A DNA stretch of 64,000 bases from assembly GCF_017873675.1 (NCBI RefSeq), contig NZ_JAGGKK010000003.1:124001-188000 (forward strand). Direction: 5' to 3'. Source of the stretch: Virgibacillus litoralis. GTDB taxonomy: Bacteria > Bacillota > Bacilli > Bacillales > Amphibacillaceae. Under the pieces are notes generated by a model that worked only from the letters and a program-made list of their open reading frames with translations, was not told the DNA's origin and ran no database searches. Below, piece after piece: positions 51,605 through 59,821 of the stretch. A program made the translations under genes and the position numbers. Each line of letters begins with the position of its first letter. Position 1 is the first letter of the stretch.

Positions 51605-52453
51605 TTAACGTAAAAGTTGTAATACTCCTTGAGGTTGTTGATTTGCTTGCGCCAACATGCTCTGTGCCGCTTGTGAAAGAATGTTGTTCTTCGTGAAGTT
51701 CATCATCTCTTTTGCCATGTCAACGTCACGTATACGTGATTCTGCGGCAGTTAAGTTCTCAGCAGAAGTTCCTAGATTATTAATAGTATGATCTAATCGA
51801 TTTTGTACTGCCCCAAGTTCAGAACGCTGAGCTGATACAGTGTCAATTGCTTCCTGAATAGTTTCAATAGCGCCATCAGCTTCTTCTTGGGTAGAAATCT
51901 CAATTCCATCACCTTCTTCTGTACCTTGTACTCCTAAATCCTCTGCACTCATACTTTCAATTTCAACAGTTAAGTTCTGACCTTCATTTGCTCCAACATG
52001 AAACGTTAACGGACCAGACTCACCCTCAGTAGTAATAGATCCATCAAGCAATTTTTGCGTATTGAATTCCGTATCGTTAGAAATATCATCTAGTGCACTC
52101 GCAAGTTGATCGACTTCTTTTTGCATTTCGGCACGATCTTCATCAGTATTTGTATCGTTGGCGCTTTGTACAGCCAACTCACGCATACGCTGAAGAATTG
52201 AATGTGATTCATTCAAAGCACCTTCAGCTGTTTGGATTAAAGAAATACCGTCTTGAGCATTTTTCTGGGCCATTTCCAAACCGCGAATCTGTCCACGCAT
52301 TTTTTCAGAGATTGCAAGACCTGCTGCATCGTCTCCTGCTTTGTTGATTTGTAGACCTGAAGAAAGTTTTTCTAAAGACCCTTGTGTTGCTTGGTTGTTG
52401 TTGCTTAGTTGGCGGTGCGTGTTTAGCGCCGCGATATTGTGATTAATAATCAT
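51605..52453 (-). CDS. hag: Flagellin (filament protein)
   Basis: A 282-residue flagellin. N-terminal D0/D1: MIINHNIAALNTHRQLSNNN, LSSGLQINKAGDDAAGLAIS, MRGQIRGLEMAQKNAQDGIS. C-terminal D0: NLTAAESRIRDVDMAKEMMN, ending MLAQANQQPQGVLQLLR. The central variable domain is short. AGGTAAGG and GGAGG lie before the ATG. It is monocistronic with a perfect sigma-D promoter and a leader with a CsrA-type hairpin. In B. subtilis it follows csrA; here it stands about 48 kb away. Confidence 0.98.
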   Translation of the reverse strand: MIINHNIAALNTHRQLSNNNQATQGSLEKLSSGLQINKAGDDAAGLAISEKMRGQIRGLEMAQKNAQDGISLIQTAEGALNESHSILQRMRELAVQSANDTNTDEDRAEMQKEVDQLASALDDISNDTEFNTQKLLDGSITTEGESGPLTFHVGANEGQNLTVEIESMSAEDLGVQGTEEGDGIEISTQEEADGAIETIQEAIDTVSAQRSELGAVQNRLDHTINNLGTSAENLTAAESRIRDVDMAKEMMNFTKNNILSQAAQSMLAQANQQPQGVLQLLR

Positions 52454-52487
52454 TTTTTCCTTACCTCCATGTAAGTGTATTTTTTTT

Positions 52488-52511
52488 GCGAGTCACATCC
52501 TTATGTCTCGC
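52488..52511 (-). promoter_or_regulatory. CsrA-binding hairpin in the hag leader
   Basis: The leader RNA has GCGAG-ACATAAGGATGT-GA-CTCGC: a stem with AAGG in the loop. ACATAAGGATGT matches the CsrA selection consensus RUACARGGAUGU at 10 of 12 positions. A second GGA cluster is the ribosome site itself (TGGAGGTAAGGA, about 52456-52469). Two such sites are the B. subtilis hag arrangement. Confidence 0.65.
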
Positions 52512-52522
52512 ATGTCCTTCTG

Positions 52523-52540
52523 ATGTTATGGCCATAACAT
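52523..52540. promoter_or_regulatory. 18-base perfect palindrome in the hag leader
   Basis: ATGTTATGGCCATAACAT lies about 30-45 bases after the sigma-D -10. It can form a 5' stabilising hairpin in the mRNA or be a protein-binding site. Confidence 0.6.
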
Positions 52541-52566
52541 TCATTCATCATGATGATGTATTACTT

Positions 52567-52592
52567 ATATCGGCAAAGTTCGATAATGTTTA
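52567..52592 (-). promoter_or_regulatory. Sigma-D promoter of hag
   Basis: Minus strand TAAA, 14 bases, GCCGATAT: an exact consensus match. It gives a leader of roughly 105 bases. Confidence 0.92.
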
Positions 52593-52726
52593 AATCTTTT
52601 CTGGAAAAATTTTTTAATATATTTCCCCGTTTTTTAACATTCATCATCTCCTTAATCAAATCATACAATTAAACAAGCCAATTGACGCCACAATGAATCT
52701 TTTGATAGTTTTAAAATGTGCGCATA

Positions 52727-52741
52727 AATAAAGCGCTTACA
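52727..52741. promoter_or_regulatory. Imperfect cre-like site before the fatty-acid transporter
   Basis: ATAAAGCGCTTACA matches the cre pattern at 12 of 14 positions, missing the first TG. It lies about 25 bases upstream of the start. Confidence 0.4.
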
Positions 52742-52763
52742 AAAAACAAAGGGGGAATTCTAA

Positions 52764-54092
52764 TTGAAAGGATTAACATCATTTTTTGACCGGATGGTTC
52801 AACGTTATTTACCTGATGCATTTCTTTTTGCAATTATTTTAACGTTTATCGTTTTCATTTTAGGGATGGGTGTCACGGGCAGTACAGCCATTGAAATGAC
52901 GCAATATTGGGGAGACGGTTTCTGGAATTTACTGGCTTTTGCCATGCAGATGTCGCTTATAGTTATAACTGGCTACATACTTGCAAACACACCGCTTGTC
53001 AAACGATTGTTAGCAAAGATCAGTACGCTTGCAAATTCACCAGGCCAGGCAATCATACTTGTTACATTTGTTGCTGCAATTGCATGTCTGATTAACTATG
53101 GTTTTGGACTGGTAGTAGGGGCGTTACTGGCAATCCATGTGGCTAAACGCGTTCCGTCAGTAGACTATCGTTTACTAATGGCGAGTGCATATAGTGGATT
53201 CCTGTTATGGCATGGTGGTCTTTCAGGCTCTATTCCATTATTAATTGCAACACCTGATCACTTTCTGCAGGATACAATCGGAGTTGTCCCTGTAACTGAA
53301 ACACTTTTTAGCGGATTTAATATTTTCATAGTGGTTACATTGCTTATTACACTTCCACTATTGAACAGGTTTCTAATGAAGTCACGCGACCCGCTTAACA
53401 ATACAGATGCTTCGACATGGAAATCGGAGGATACTGAGCCAGAGGAAGAAGCTCCAGTTAAGGAAGAAATGACACCAGCTGAACGATTAGAAAACAGCCA
53501 GATTCTTTCGTTATTAATTGGTATTATGGGACTTGCCTTTATTATTTATCACTTTACGCAAAACGGTTTCGACCTGAACATTAATATCGTAAACTTTATT
53601 TTCCTATTCTTAGGAATCATTTTCCATAAAACGCCACGTCGTTTCCTAATCAGTGTAACGGGTGCAGTTAAAAATGTTGGTGGTATCATCATTCAGTTCC
53701 CGTTTTATGCAGGGATTATGGGAATGATGGTCGCATCTGGTCTGTCGCAGGAAATGTCCATGTGGTTTGTGAGCATTTCAACTGAATATACATTGCCATT
53801 ATTCACCTTCATCAGTGCAGGGATTGTGAATTTCTTCGTCCCATCTGGTGGCGGCCAGTGGGCTGTGCAGGGTCCAATTATGATTCCGGCAGCATTGGAA
53901 ATTGGTGCAGATACAGCGAAAACAGCGATGGCCGTTGCATGGGGGGACGCATGGACAAATATGATCCAGCCGTTCTGGGCATTGCCGCTCCTCGCAATTG
54001 CAGGCTTGAAGGTCCGCGATATTATGGGCTTTTGTGTAATGATACTATTGTATAGCTTTATCCCGATTTCTATCGGACTATTATTCTTTTAA
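52764..54092 (+). CDS. AtoE-type short-chain fatty acid transporter
   Basis: A 442-residue membrane protein with about 12 helices and the AtoE family motifs ITGYILANTPLVKRLL, CLINYGFGLVVGALLA, LLWHGGLSGSIPL and FFVPSGGGQWAVQGP. It probably imports acetoacetate, butyrate or similar acids. It starts with TTG after AAAGGGGGAATTCTAA. It is divergent from hag and ends with its own terminator. Confidence 0.93.
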   Translation: MKGLTSFFDRMVQRYLPDAFLFAIILTFIVFILGMGVTGSTAIEMTQYWGDGFWNLLAFAMQMSLIVITGYILANTPLVKRLLAKISTLANSPGQAIILVTFVAAIACLINYGFGLVVGALLAIHVAKRVPSVDYRLLMASAYSGFLLWHGGLSGSIPLLIATPDHFLQDTIGVVPVTETLFSGFNIFIVVTLLITLPLLNRFLMKSRDPLNNTDASTWKSEDTEPEEEAPVKEEMTPAERLENSQILSLLIGIMGLAFIIYHFTQNGFDLNINIVNFIFLFLGIIFHKTPRRFLISVTGAVKNVGGIIIQFPFYAGIMGMMVASGLSQEMSMWFVSISTEYTLPLFTFISAGIVNFFVPSGGGQWAVQGPIMIPAALEIGADTAKTAMAVAWGDAWTNMIQPFWALPLLAIAGLKVRDIMGFCVMILLYSFIPISIGLLFF

Positions 54093-54096
54093 TTAA

Positions 54097-54127
54097 AATG
54101 CTGTCATCCCACCAGGATGACAGCATT
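54097..54127. terminator. Bidirectional terminator
   Basis: AATGCTGTCATCC / GGATGACAGCATT stem between the convergent AtoE-type and GGDEF genes; it touches the end of the latter. Confidence 0.85.
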
Positions 54128-55790
54128 ATTTATATTTCCACAGATTATATGAATCTCTTCCTCGATTTTTTGCTTCATATAATGCAACATCAGCATTCTT
54201 TAACAGGGAAAACGCGGTATTATATTGCTTTTGAGACATAGCTATCCCTATACTAGTTGTAATGTAAAGCTGCCTATCATTTGCCTGCCAAGGCTTTCGA
54301 ATATACTGTTGAATATCTTTGGCAATGGAAACTGCTTCATCGGCAGATCCTATATTCGGTAAAAGTATTATAAATTCATCGCCACCTATACGTGCAACAA
54401 TACCCTTTTCTCTAACTATTTGAGTTATTCTTCTCCCAAACTCTACAATTACCCTATCCCCCATGTCATGACCCAGTTCATCATTAACTTCTTTAAAGCG
54501 GTCAATGTCCAACATGATTACAGCTAGTTCATCTTTGTTCTCTCCTGTTAAAGCCTCTAAAGCTTGATTTAATCGTTCATTAAATAAACGGCGGTTTGGA
54601 AGCTCTGTTAATGGATCCTGAAAAGCAAAATCTTTTAACTTCATTTCATACTCTTTCTGCAAGCTAATGTCTCTGGTCAATACCAGCATATGTATAAAAT
54701 TATTTCGATTATCAAAAACTGGAGCGCCGTGTGATTGTGACCAAACAGTTTCGTTCTGATGGTTATATTGCCTTATTTCAACTGTAAACGACTCACCACT
54801 ATTAATGGAATGGATAAAAACCCCTTCCAAGCGCTTTCGGTCATCAGGATGCACATTATGTAAAAAATACTTTCCGGTATAATCCTGACTATCATGTCCT
54901 AATATTTTTTTATAAGATGGTGATGCATAAATTATTTTACCTTTCTCATCCATTAAAGTTATCAAATCGTTCGCATGTTCAGCTATAATTTGAAATCTCT
55001 TTTGGCTCTCTTCTAATAGTTTTTGAGATTTCAATAATTCCGTTATATCTCTTAAAATACAATAAACACCAATTACTTGTTCATTTATTATTAACGGCGT
55101 CACTTTTATCGACAAGCAAATTTTATCTCCTGCTTTGTTATGAACTGTTAGATTTGAATTTTCAGTTGATCCACTTATAGCTCCCATAAACAGTTTTTCA
55201 GCTAATTGTTTATCCTCTTCAACCACGAATGAATCCCAGGCTGAATCAATATATTCTGAAGGTGAATATCCAGAAATCGACTCAACAGCAACATTCCCAT
55301 TTGTAATATGACCATTTAAATCCAGTGAAATTATTGCATCGGAATTATGATGGAATAATGAATGATACCTTTCTTTACTTTCATGAAGCCTATCCCATGC
55401 TATTTTCCTATCAGACTCAGCTACTTTTTCCTTGGTGATATCTTTAACCACTCCTACAATTTGTTCACATTGTCCTGAATCATTAAATAGTGGAGTAAGT
55501 AACGTTTTTGAGTAAAATTTTTCACCTGTGTGAGATATGTACGAATCCTCAAAGGTTACTCTATTTTTGCTTATAACTACTTCCTTATACTGCTCATATA
55601 AGAAGTTTGATTGGTCTCGCACGCATACCTCTTTAATTGTTTTACCTAATGCAGCCTGAGTGATATCCGTTCCTTCCATTGCCGCACGGTTTACAAAGTC
55701 ATATGTAAATTCAAATCCACTTTCTACTTTCATTACAAAGACCATGTCACTTAAACCTTCCATTAACACCTTTTTAGAAATAATGCACAT
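54126..55790 (-). CDS. PAS-PAS-PAS-GGDEF diguanylate cyclase
   Basis: About 554 residues, no membrane segment. Three PAS/PAC units (about 10-130, 145-260, 270-385) precede a GGDEF domain (about 390-550) with DPLTELPNRRLFNERL and the active-site RIGGDEFIILL. No EAL domain. The RxxD inhibitory site before the GGDEF is not present. It should make c-di-GMP in response to a cytoplasmic signal and is a candidate source of ligand for the riboswitch at 20.5 kb. The start is uncertain: AGGGGGG abuts the ATG at 55790; a later ATG (55763) has AAAGGTG. Confidence 0.93.
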   Translation of the reverse strand: MCIISKKVLMEGLSDMVFVMKVESGFEFTYDFVNRAAMEGTDITQAALGKTIKEVCVRDQSNFLYEQYKEVVISKNRVTFEDSYISHTGEKFYSKTLLTPLFNDSGQCEQIVGVVKDITKEKVAESDRKIAWDRLHESKERYHSLFHHNSDAIISLDLNGHITNGNVAVESISGYSPSEYIDSAWDSFVVEEDKQLAEKLFMGAISGSTENSNLTVHNKAGDKICLSIKVTPLIINEQVIGVYCILRDITELLKSQKLLEESQKRFQIIAEHANDLITLMDEKGKIIYASPSYKKILGHDSQDYTGKYFLHNVHPDDRKRLEGVFIHSINSGESFTVEIRQYNHQNETVWSQSHGAPVFDNRNNFIHMLVLTRDISLQKEYEMKLKDFAFQDPLTELPNRRLFNERLNQALEALTGENKDELAVIMLDIDRFKEVNDELGHDMGDRVIVEFGRRITQIVREKGIVARIGGDEFIILLPNIGSADEAVSIAKDIQQYIRKPWQANDRQLYITTSIGIAMSQKQYNTAFSLLKNADVALYEAKNRGRDSYNLWKYK

Positions 55791-55949
55791 CCCCCCTATA
55801 AATTCAATATTTCCAAAATATAACACATATTACCTATATAACAAATTTAATACTGCATTGACAAGTATATTTATCTAAAGAAGAAGTTTTAAAATTTTTA
55901 TGATAAAATGATAAATATATTTATTGTGTGAAACTAGGAGGACAGGTCA

Positions 55950-56963
55950 TTGCATTTTTTTGTAAAACTCGGATTAAACTTAATAAAGATGAGAAACTTG
56001 ACGTTGTTGCTCTCCACCGTTATCTTTGTGATTCTGTGCACCTTCGTTATGTACTTCCTGGAGCCTGATAACTTTGAGAGTCTGTTAAATACTTTCTATT
56101 ATGTCATGACAACCTTTTCCACAGTTGGTTATGGTGATTACTCGCCGATTACCGCAGCTGGAAAATTGTTCGCCGTACTTATGTATATGGTAGGAATTGG
56201 CCTGTTAGGGGTAGTTATTGGTAAAGTTGTTGATGTATTTTCAATCTTTAGGAAGAAAAGGGAGGAAGGTAAAGTGGAATATACACAGGAAAATCACATC
56301 ATTATTATCGGATGGGGAAAGAAAACAGAGTCTGCTGTAGATGAAATTTTAAATTCAAATGAAACTGCTGAAGTCGTGATTGTTGACACATTGCCAAAAT
56401 CACCTTTTGATGTATCGCTAGACAGAGTTCACTATATTCAAGGAGATACAACCGAAGAAGAAACATATAAAAAAGCCAATATCACAAAGGCAAAGTCAGT
56501 AATAATTTTTTCGGATGATAAAATTTATGAACCATCCTTGCGTGACGCAAAGACGTTGACTGTTGCGATTGTCGTGGAACGATTAGCACCAACTGTACAT
56601 ACTACTGTCGAAATTCTAACGGAAAAACATACAGCGAACTTCGCACATGTAAAAGTAGATGAATTTATTTTATCGCATGAGACCATCTCAAGCTTGGCTG
56701 TCCGTTCTGCAATGTATAAGGGAGTGAGTAAAGTATATTCACAGTTAATCAGCAGACAGCATGGCGAGGACCTGTTTAAGATTTCAAAAAAGGACAATTG
56801 GTCAACATATCATGACGCCTTTAAAGAATTATTAGAGAAAGGTGCAACACTCATCGCAGACCGCGAAGACCTGGATATTAACAGGCGACTAGATGAAAAA
56901 ATACCAGATGATGCTGAATTGTATGTTATTTGTGATAGTGAAACGTTTGAAAAGATTGTATAA
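55950..56963 (+). CDS. Potassium channel with RCK (TrkA-N) domain, YugO-like
   Basis: A 337-residue protein. Two helices (about 15-40 and 68-95) flank a pore loop with the selectivity filter TVGYGDYSP. Residues 112-235 are an RCK/TrkA-N fold starting HIIIIGWGKKTESAV. A C-terminal domain follows. Starts at TTG, eight bases after AGGAGG. In B. subtilis the similar YugO carries potassium signals in biofilms; a role here is inferred by similarity. Confidence 0.93.
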   Translation: MHFFVKLGLNLIKMRNLTLLLSTVIFVILCTFVMYFLEPDNFESLLNTFYYVMTTFSTVGYGDYSPITAAGKLFAVLMYMVGIGLLGVVIGKVVDVFSIFRKKREEGKVEYTQENHIIIIGWGKKTESAVDEILNSNETAEVVIVDTLPKSPFDVSLDRVHYIQGDTTEEETYKKANITKAKSVIIFSDDKIYEPSLRDAKTLTVAIVVERLAPTVHTTVEILTEKHTANFAHVKVDEFILSHETISSLAVRSAMYKGVSKVYSQLISRQHGEDLFKISKKDNWSTYHDAFKELLEKGATLIADREDLDINRRLDEKIPDDAELYVICDSETFEKIV

Positions 56964-56970
56964 AGATTAC

Positions 56971-57002
56971 GAGAGGATGCCTCTATTGGAAGCATCCTCT
57001 CC
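56971..57002. terminator. Bidirectional terminator
   Basis: GAGGATGC / GCATCCTC stem between the convergent channel and DMT genes. Confidence 0.8.
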
Positions 57003-57006
57003 TACT

Positions 57007-57906
57007 CTACTTTCGTGATAATTGCGCAAACACAATCCCGACTAATATCAGCATAGACCCAACAATAATTCCACTTGTCAATGTCTCTCCTAATATCAGC
57101 CAGCCAAAGAATAATCCGAACACTGGAACGAGCAATGTTGATAAGGTTGCAGTGACCATATCAATCGTACTCAGCAGCAGGAACCAAACGGAAAAGCATA
57201 ATGCTGATGCCAATACACCAGTAAACAATATGTAAAATATGCTCTCCCCTGTTAGCTGAACAGGGTCTCCCCATTCCGCAAATAAGCTTGCAATGATAAT
57301 TCCAATTGTCCCAAACAGCATTTGATACGCTGTGACCTGGATTTTATTCATACCCTGCAAATTTATCCGGTAATAGACATTGGATGAAGCCCAGGCAATC
57401 GCGGCAACAATTATAAGTAGTTCTCCAAATATCACTTCAGGATCCTGCACCATGAAGATATCCCAGCCCAGAATCGTTAGCAGTCCCAGCATACCAATTC
57501 CAAGACCTATCACTTTTCCGGCTGATATTTTTTCACCCAAAATTTTCACAGCAAAAATACTGCTCCAAAGTGGCATTGAATACAATAACACCGATGATTT
57601 TCCTGCATCGACAAACTGCATCCCATACATCACAAGTAGAAACACAATTGATGTTTGTAATAACCCAACAATAATCAGATGCTTCCACATATTTCGTGGT
57701 GGTTTACCAGCTTTCCACAGCCATACGACAATTAGCAGTGTGACCGCGCCTGTTCCAAAACGAAACGCCGAGAATGTAAACGGGCCCATAAACCCAAGTG
57801 ATGCCTTCATAAAGACCCATGCATAGCCCCAGATAATTGTAATGAGCAGAATCAATCCCCAGACAATCCATTTATTTCTTAGTATAGAATTCCCCATATT
57901 CGACAA
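57007..57906 (-). CDS. EamA/DMT family transporter
   Basis: A 299-residue protein with ten helices in two EamA repeats (ITIIWGYAWVFMKASLGFMG starts the first; AAIAWASSNVYYRINLQGMN the second). The family exports or imports amino acids, sugars or other metabolites; substrate unknown. GTCGAATATGGGGAATTC-type sequence leads the start; AAAGAGGTTTGTCGAAT gives the ribosome site. Confidence 0.9.
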   Translation of the reverse strand: MSNMGNSILRNKWIVWGLILLITIIWGYAWVFMKASLGFMGPFTFSAFRFGTGAVTLLIVVWLWKAGKPPRNMWKHLIIVGLLQTSIVFLLVMYGMQFVDAGKSSVLLYSMPLWSSIFAVKILGEKISAGKVIGLGIGMLGLLTILGWDIFMVQDPEVIFGELLIIVAAIAWASSNVYYRINLQGMNKIQVTAYQMLFGTIGIIIASLFAEWGDPVQLTGESIFYILFTGVLASALCFSVWFLLLSTIDMVTATLSTLLVPVFGLFFGWLILGETLTSGIIVGSMLILVGIVFAQLSRK

Positions 57907-58074
57907 ACCTCTTTTTAAACCATAATAGAACTAGTATAGTAATTTACTAGTAGCCTAGCAAATAACTACCCTTATTAAAACTTTATACCCACTTCATTAA
58001 TCACACGTTTATTAACTTTCCCAAGTTTTTTAATACCTAAGTTGCATGGACGACATTGTTATTTAATTTTATCC

Positions 58075-58096
58075 TTAATGTAAGCCTTTACATTAA
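58075..58096. promoter_or_regulatory. Inverted repeat before the muropeptide operon
   Basis: TTAATGTAA-GCCT-TTACATTAA is a perfect 9+9 palindrome centred about 31 bases upstream of the first gene and just ahead of its ribosome site. It has no T-run, so an operator is more likely than a terminator. A MurR/RpiR-type or other regulator could bind; none is encoded in view. Confidence 0.6.
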
Positions 58097-58116
58097 TTGT
58101 CATAAGGAGGAGAGAG

Positions 58117-59808
58117 ATGAGGAGAAAATTGTCGTATATTACATTATCCGTAATTGTTTCGACATCATTTTTAGCAACTACTGGATTGCCTGCAAGTGCT
58201 GACAAAGCACCCAATCCCACCATTGAAAAGAAGGACAAGAAGAATGTTCAGGAAAAGGCTCATCCTAAATTCGGCTGGGGCATTCCAGGTCCTACATCAC
58301 CTATATTGCATCCCGGCTCAGTAAAAGGTGCTGGTATGGTTGCAGAACCGTTAAACGAGATTGAATCGGTAATGGAATCAATGATTTCTGATAACGTGAT
58401 GCCTGGCGCTGTTACATTTGTTGCCCGCCGTGGACACATTGTTCAGCATGAAGCATATGGCGATGCAGCAATCTATCAGGATGATAGCGGAAATCAACTT
58501 GAAGACCCTGTTGCAATGAGCAAAGATACCATTTTTGATGTTGCTTCCCTTAGTAAAATATTCACTACCATTGCAGCAATGAAATTACATGAACAAGGGC
58601 AATTCAACCTGGATGATCCTGTAGCAGATTACATTCCAGAATTTGCTCAGAACGGGAAGGAAAATGTTACAATCCGTCAGTTAATGACACACACATCAGG
58701 ATTCAAGCCATGGGTTCCCCTTTATACAATCGGCGAAAATAAACAGGATCGACTGCAATACGTTTTCGAATACCCATTGGACAATGAACCAGGATCGACA
58801 TATACGTATAGTGATTTAAACATGATTACACTAGCAGTTATTGTCGAGAGGATATCTGGTAAAGGCTTGGATCAATTTGTAAAAGAAAACATCACGGAAC
58901 CCCTCAATATGACTGACACCATGTATAACCCACCTGAAGAATTAAAAGATCAAATTGCTGCAACTGAATACCAGCCATGGACAGATAGAGGTCTCGTCTG
59001 GGGCGAGGTACATGATGAAAACGCATGGTCACTTGGTGGAGTTGCAGGACATGCCGGTGTATTTTCAACAGCAAATGATCTGGCAAAGTTAGGTCATATG
59101 ATGATCAATGATGGTCGTTATGGAAGTAAACAAATTCTTCAGCCTGAAACGGTTGAGCTGCTTGTTGAAAATCAAATCCCACAATTTCCAGGAGATGAAC
59201 ATGGTTTAGGATTTGAACTTGCACAAGGCTGGTACATGGATGCCTTATCTGAATCATCAACTATTGGACATACTGGTTATACAGGAACATCATTTGTCGT
59301 AAATCAAAACAACGATACGATAGCTATTTTATTAACGAACCGGGTACACCCAACACGTGAAACAGTTTCTACTAACCCAGCCAGACGTCAATTCGCCCGT
59401 CAAGTTGCAGATGCAATTCCTGTCACTACACCAGGCAGCAATGATACATGGTTCTCTGGTTATGGTGACAATACTAATCAGACATTAACCGCTGAAGTTG
59501 ATGTGGAAAATGACACGTCACTTTCATTTGATACATGGTACAGAATCGAGCATGGGTACGATTTTGGAGTTGTTGAGGTCTCAGATGATGGCCAAAGCTG
59601 GACAAGTACAGGAGAATCCTTTACTGGCAGCAGTATCAATTGGCAGTCTCAAGAGGTTAAAATTCCGGCTGGGACAAAATACATTCGCTTTAACTATCAA
59701 ACAGATACTTACACCAATGGCCGAGGATGGTATATATCCAACCTTGAGCTAAGTAATGGTCATTCAGTAGATTTCACTAGTCAAGACTGGGTAAAACGAG
59801 ATTACTAA
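58117..59808 (+). CDS. amiE: Secreted serine hydrolase, AmiE (N-acetylmuramyl-L-alanine amidase) type
   Basis: A 563-residue exported beta-lactamase-fold protein. A signal peptide ends near ASA (residue 29). Active-site SxxK is ASLSKIFT (Ser about 147) and YxN is YSDLNM. In B. subtilis the homologue AmiE (YbbE) removes the peptide from MurNAc in muropeptides. Residues from about 435 form an added beta-sandwich-like domain (NDTWFSGYGDNTNQTLTAEV to the end) not found in the ~440-residue YbbE. First of amiE-nagZ-namZ; AAGGAGG before the ATG. Confidence 0.88.
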   Translation: MRRKLSYITLSVIVSTSFLATTGLPASADKAPNPTIEKKDKKNVQEKAHPKFGWGIPGPTSPILHPGSVKGAGMVAEPLNEIESVMESMISDNVMPGAVTFVARRGHIVQHEAYGDAAIYQDDSGNQLEDPVAMSKDTIFDVASLSKIFTTIAAMKLHEQGQFNLDDPVADYIPEFAQNGKENVTIRQLMTHTSGFKPWVPLYTIGENKQDRLQYVFEYPLDNEPGSTYTYSDLNMITLAVIVERISGKGLDQFVKENITEPLNMTDTMYNPPEELKDQIAATEYQPWTDRGLVWGEVHDENAWSLGGVAGHAGVFSTANDLAKLGHMMINDGRYGSKQILQPETVELLVENQIPQFPGDEHGLGFELAQGWYMDALSESSTIGHTGYTGTSFVVNQNNDTIAILLTNRVHPTRETVSTNPARRQFARQVADAIPVTTPGSNDTWFSGYGDNTNQTLTAEVDVENDTSLSFDTWYRIEHGYDFGVVEVSDDGQSWTSTGESFTGSSINWQSQEVKIPAGTKYIRFNYQTDTYTNGRGWYISNLELSNGHSVDFTSQDWVKRDY

Positions 59809-59821
59809 TAGGAGGAAAATG

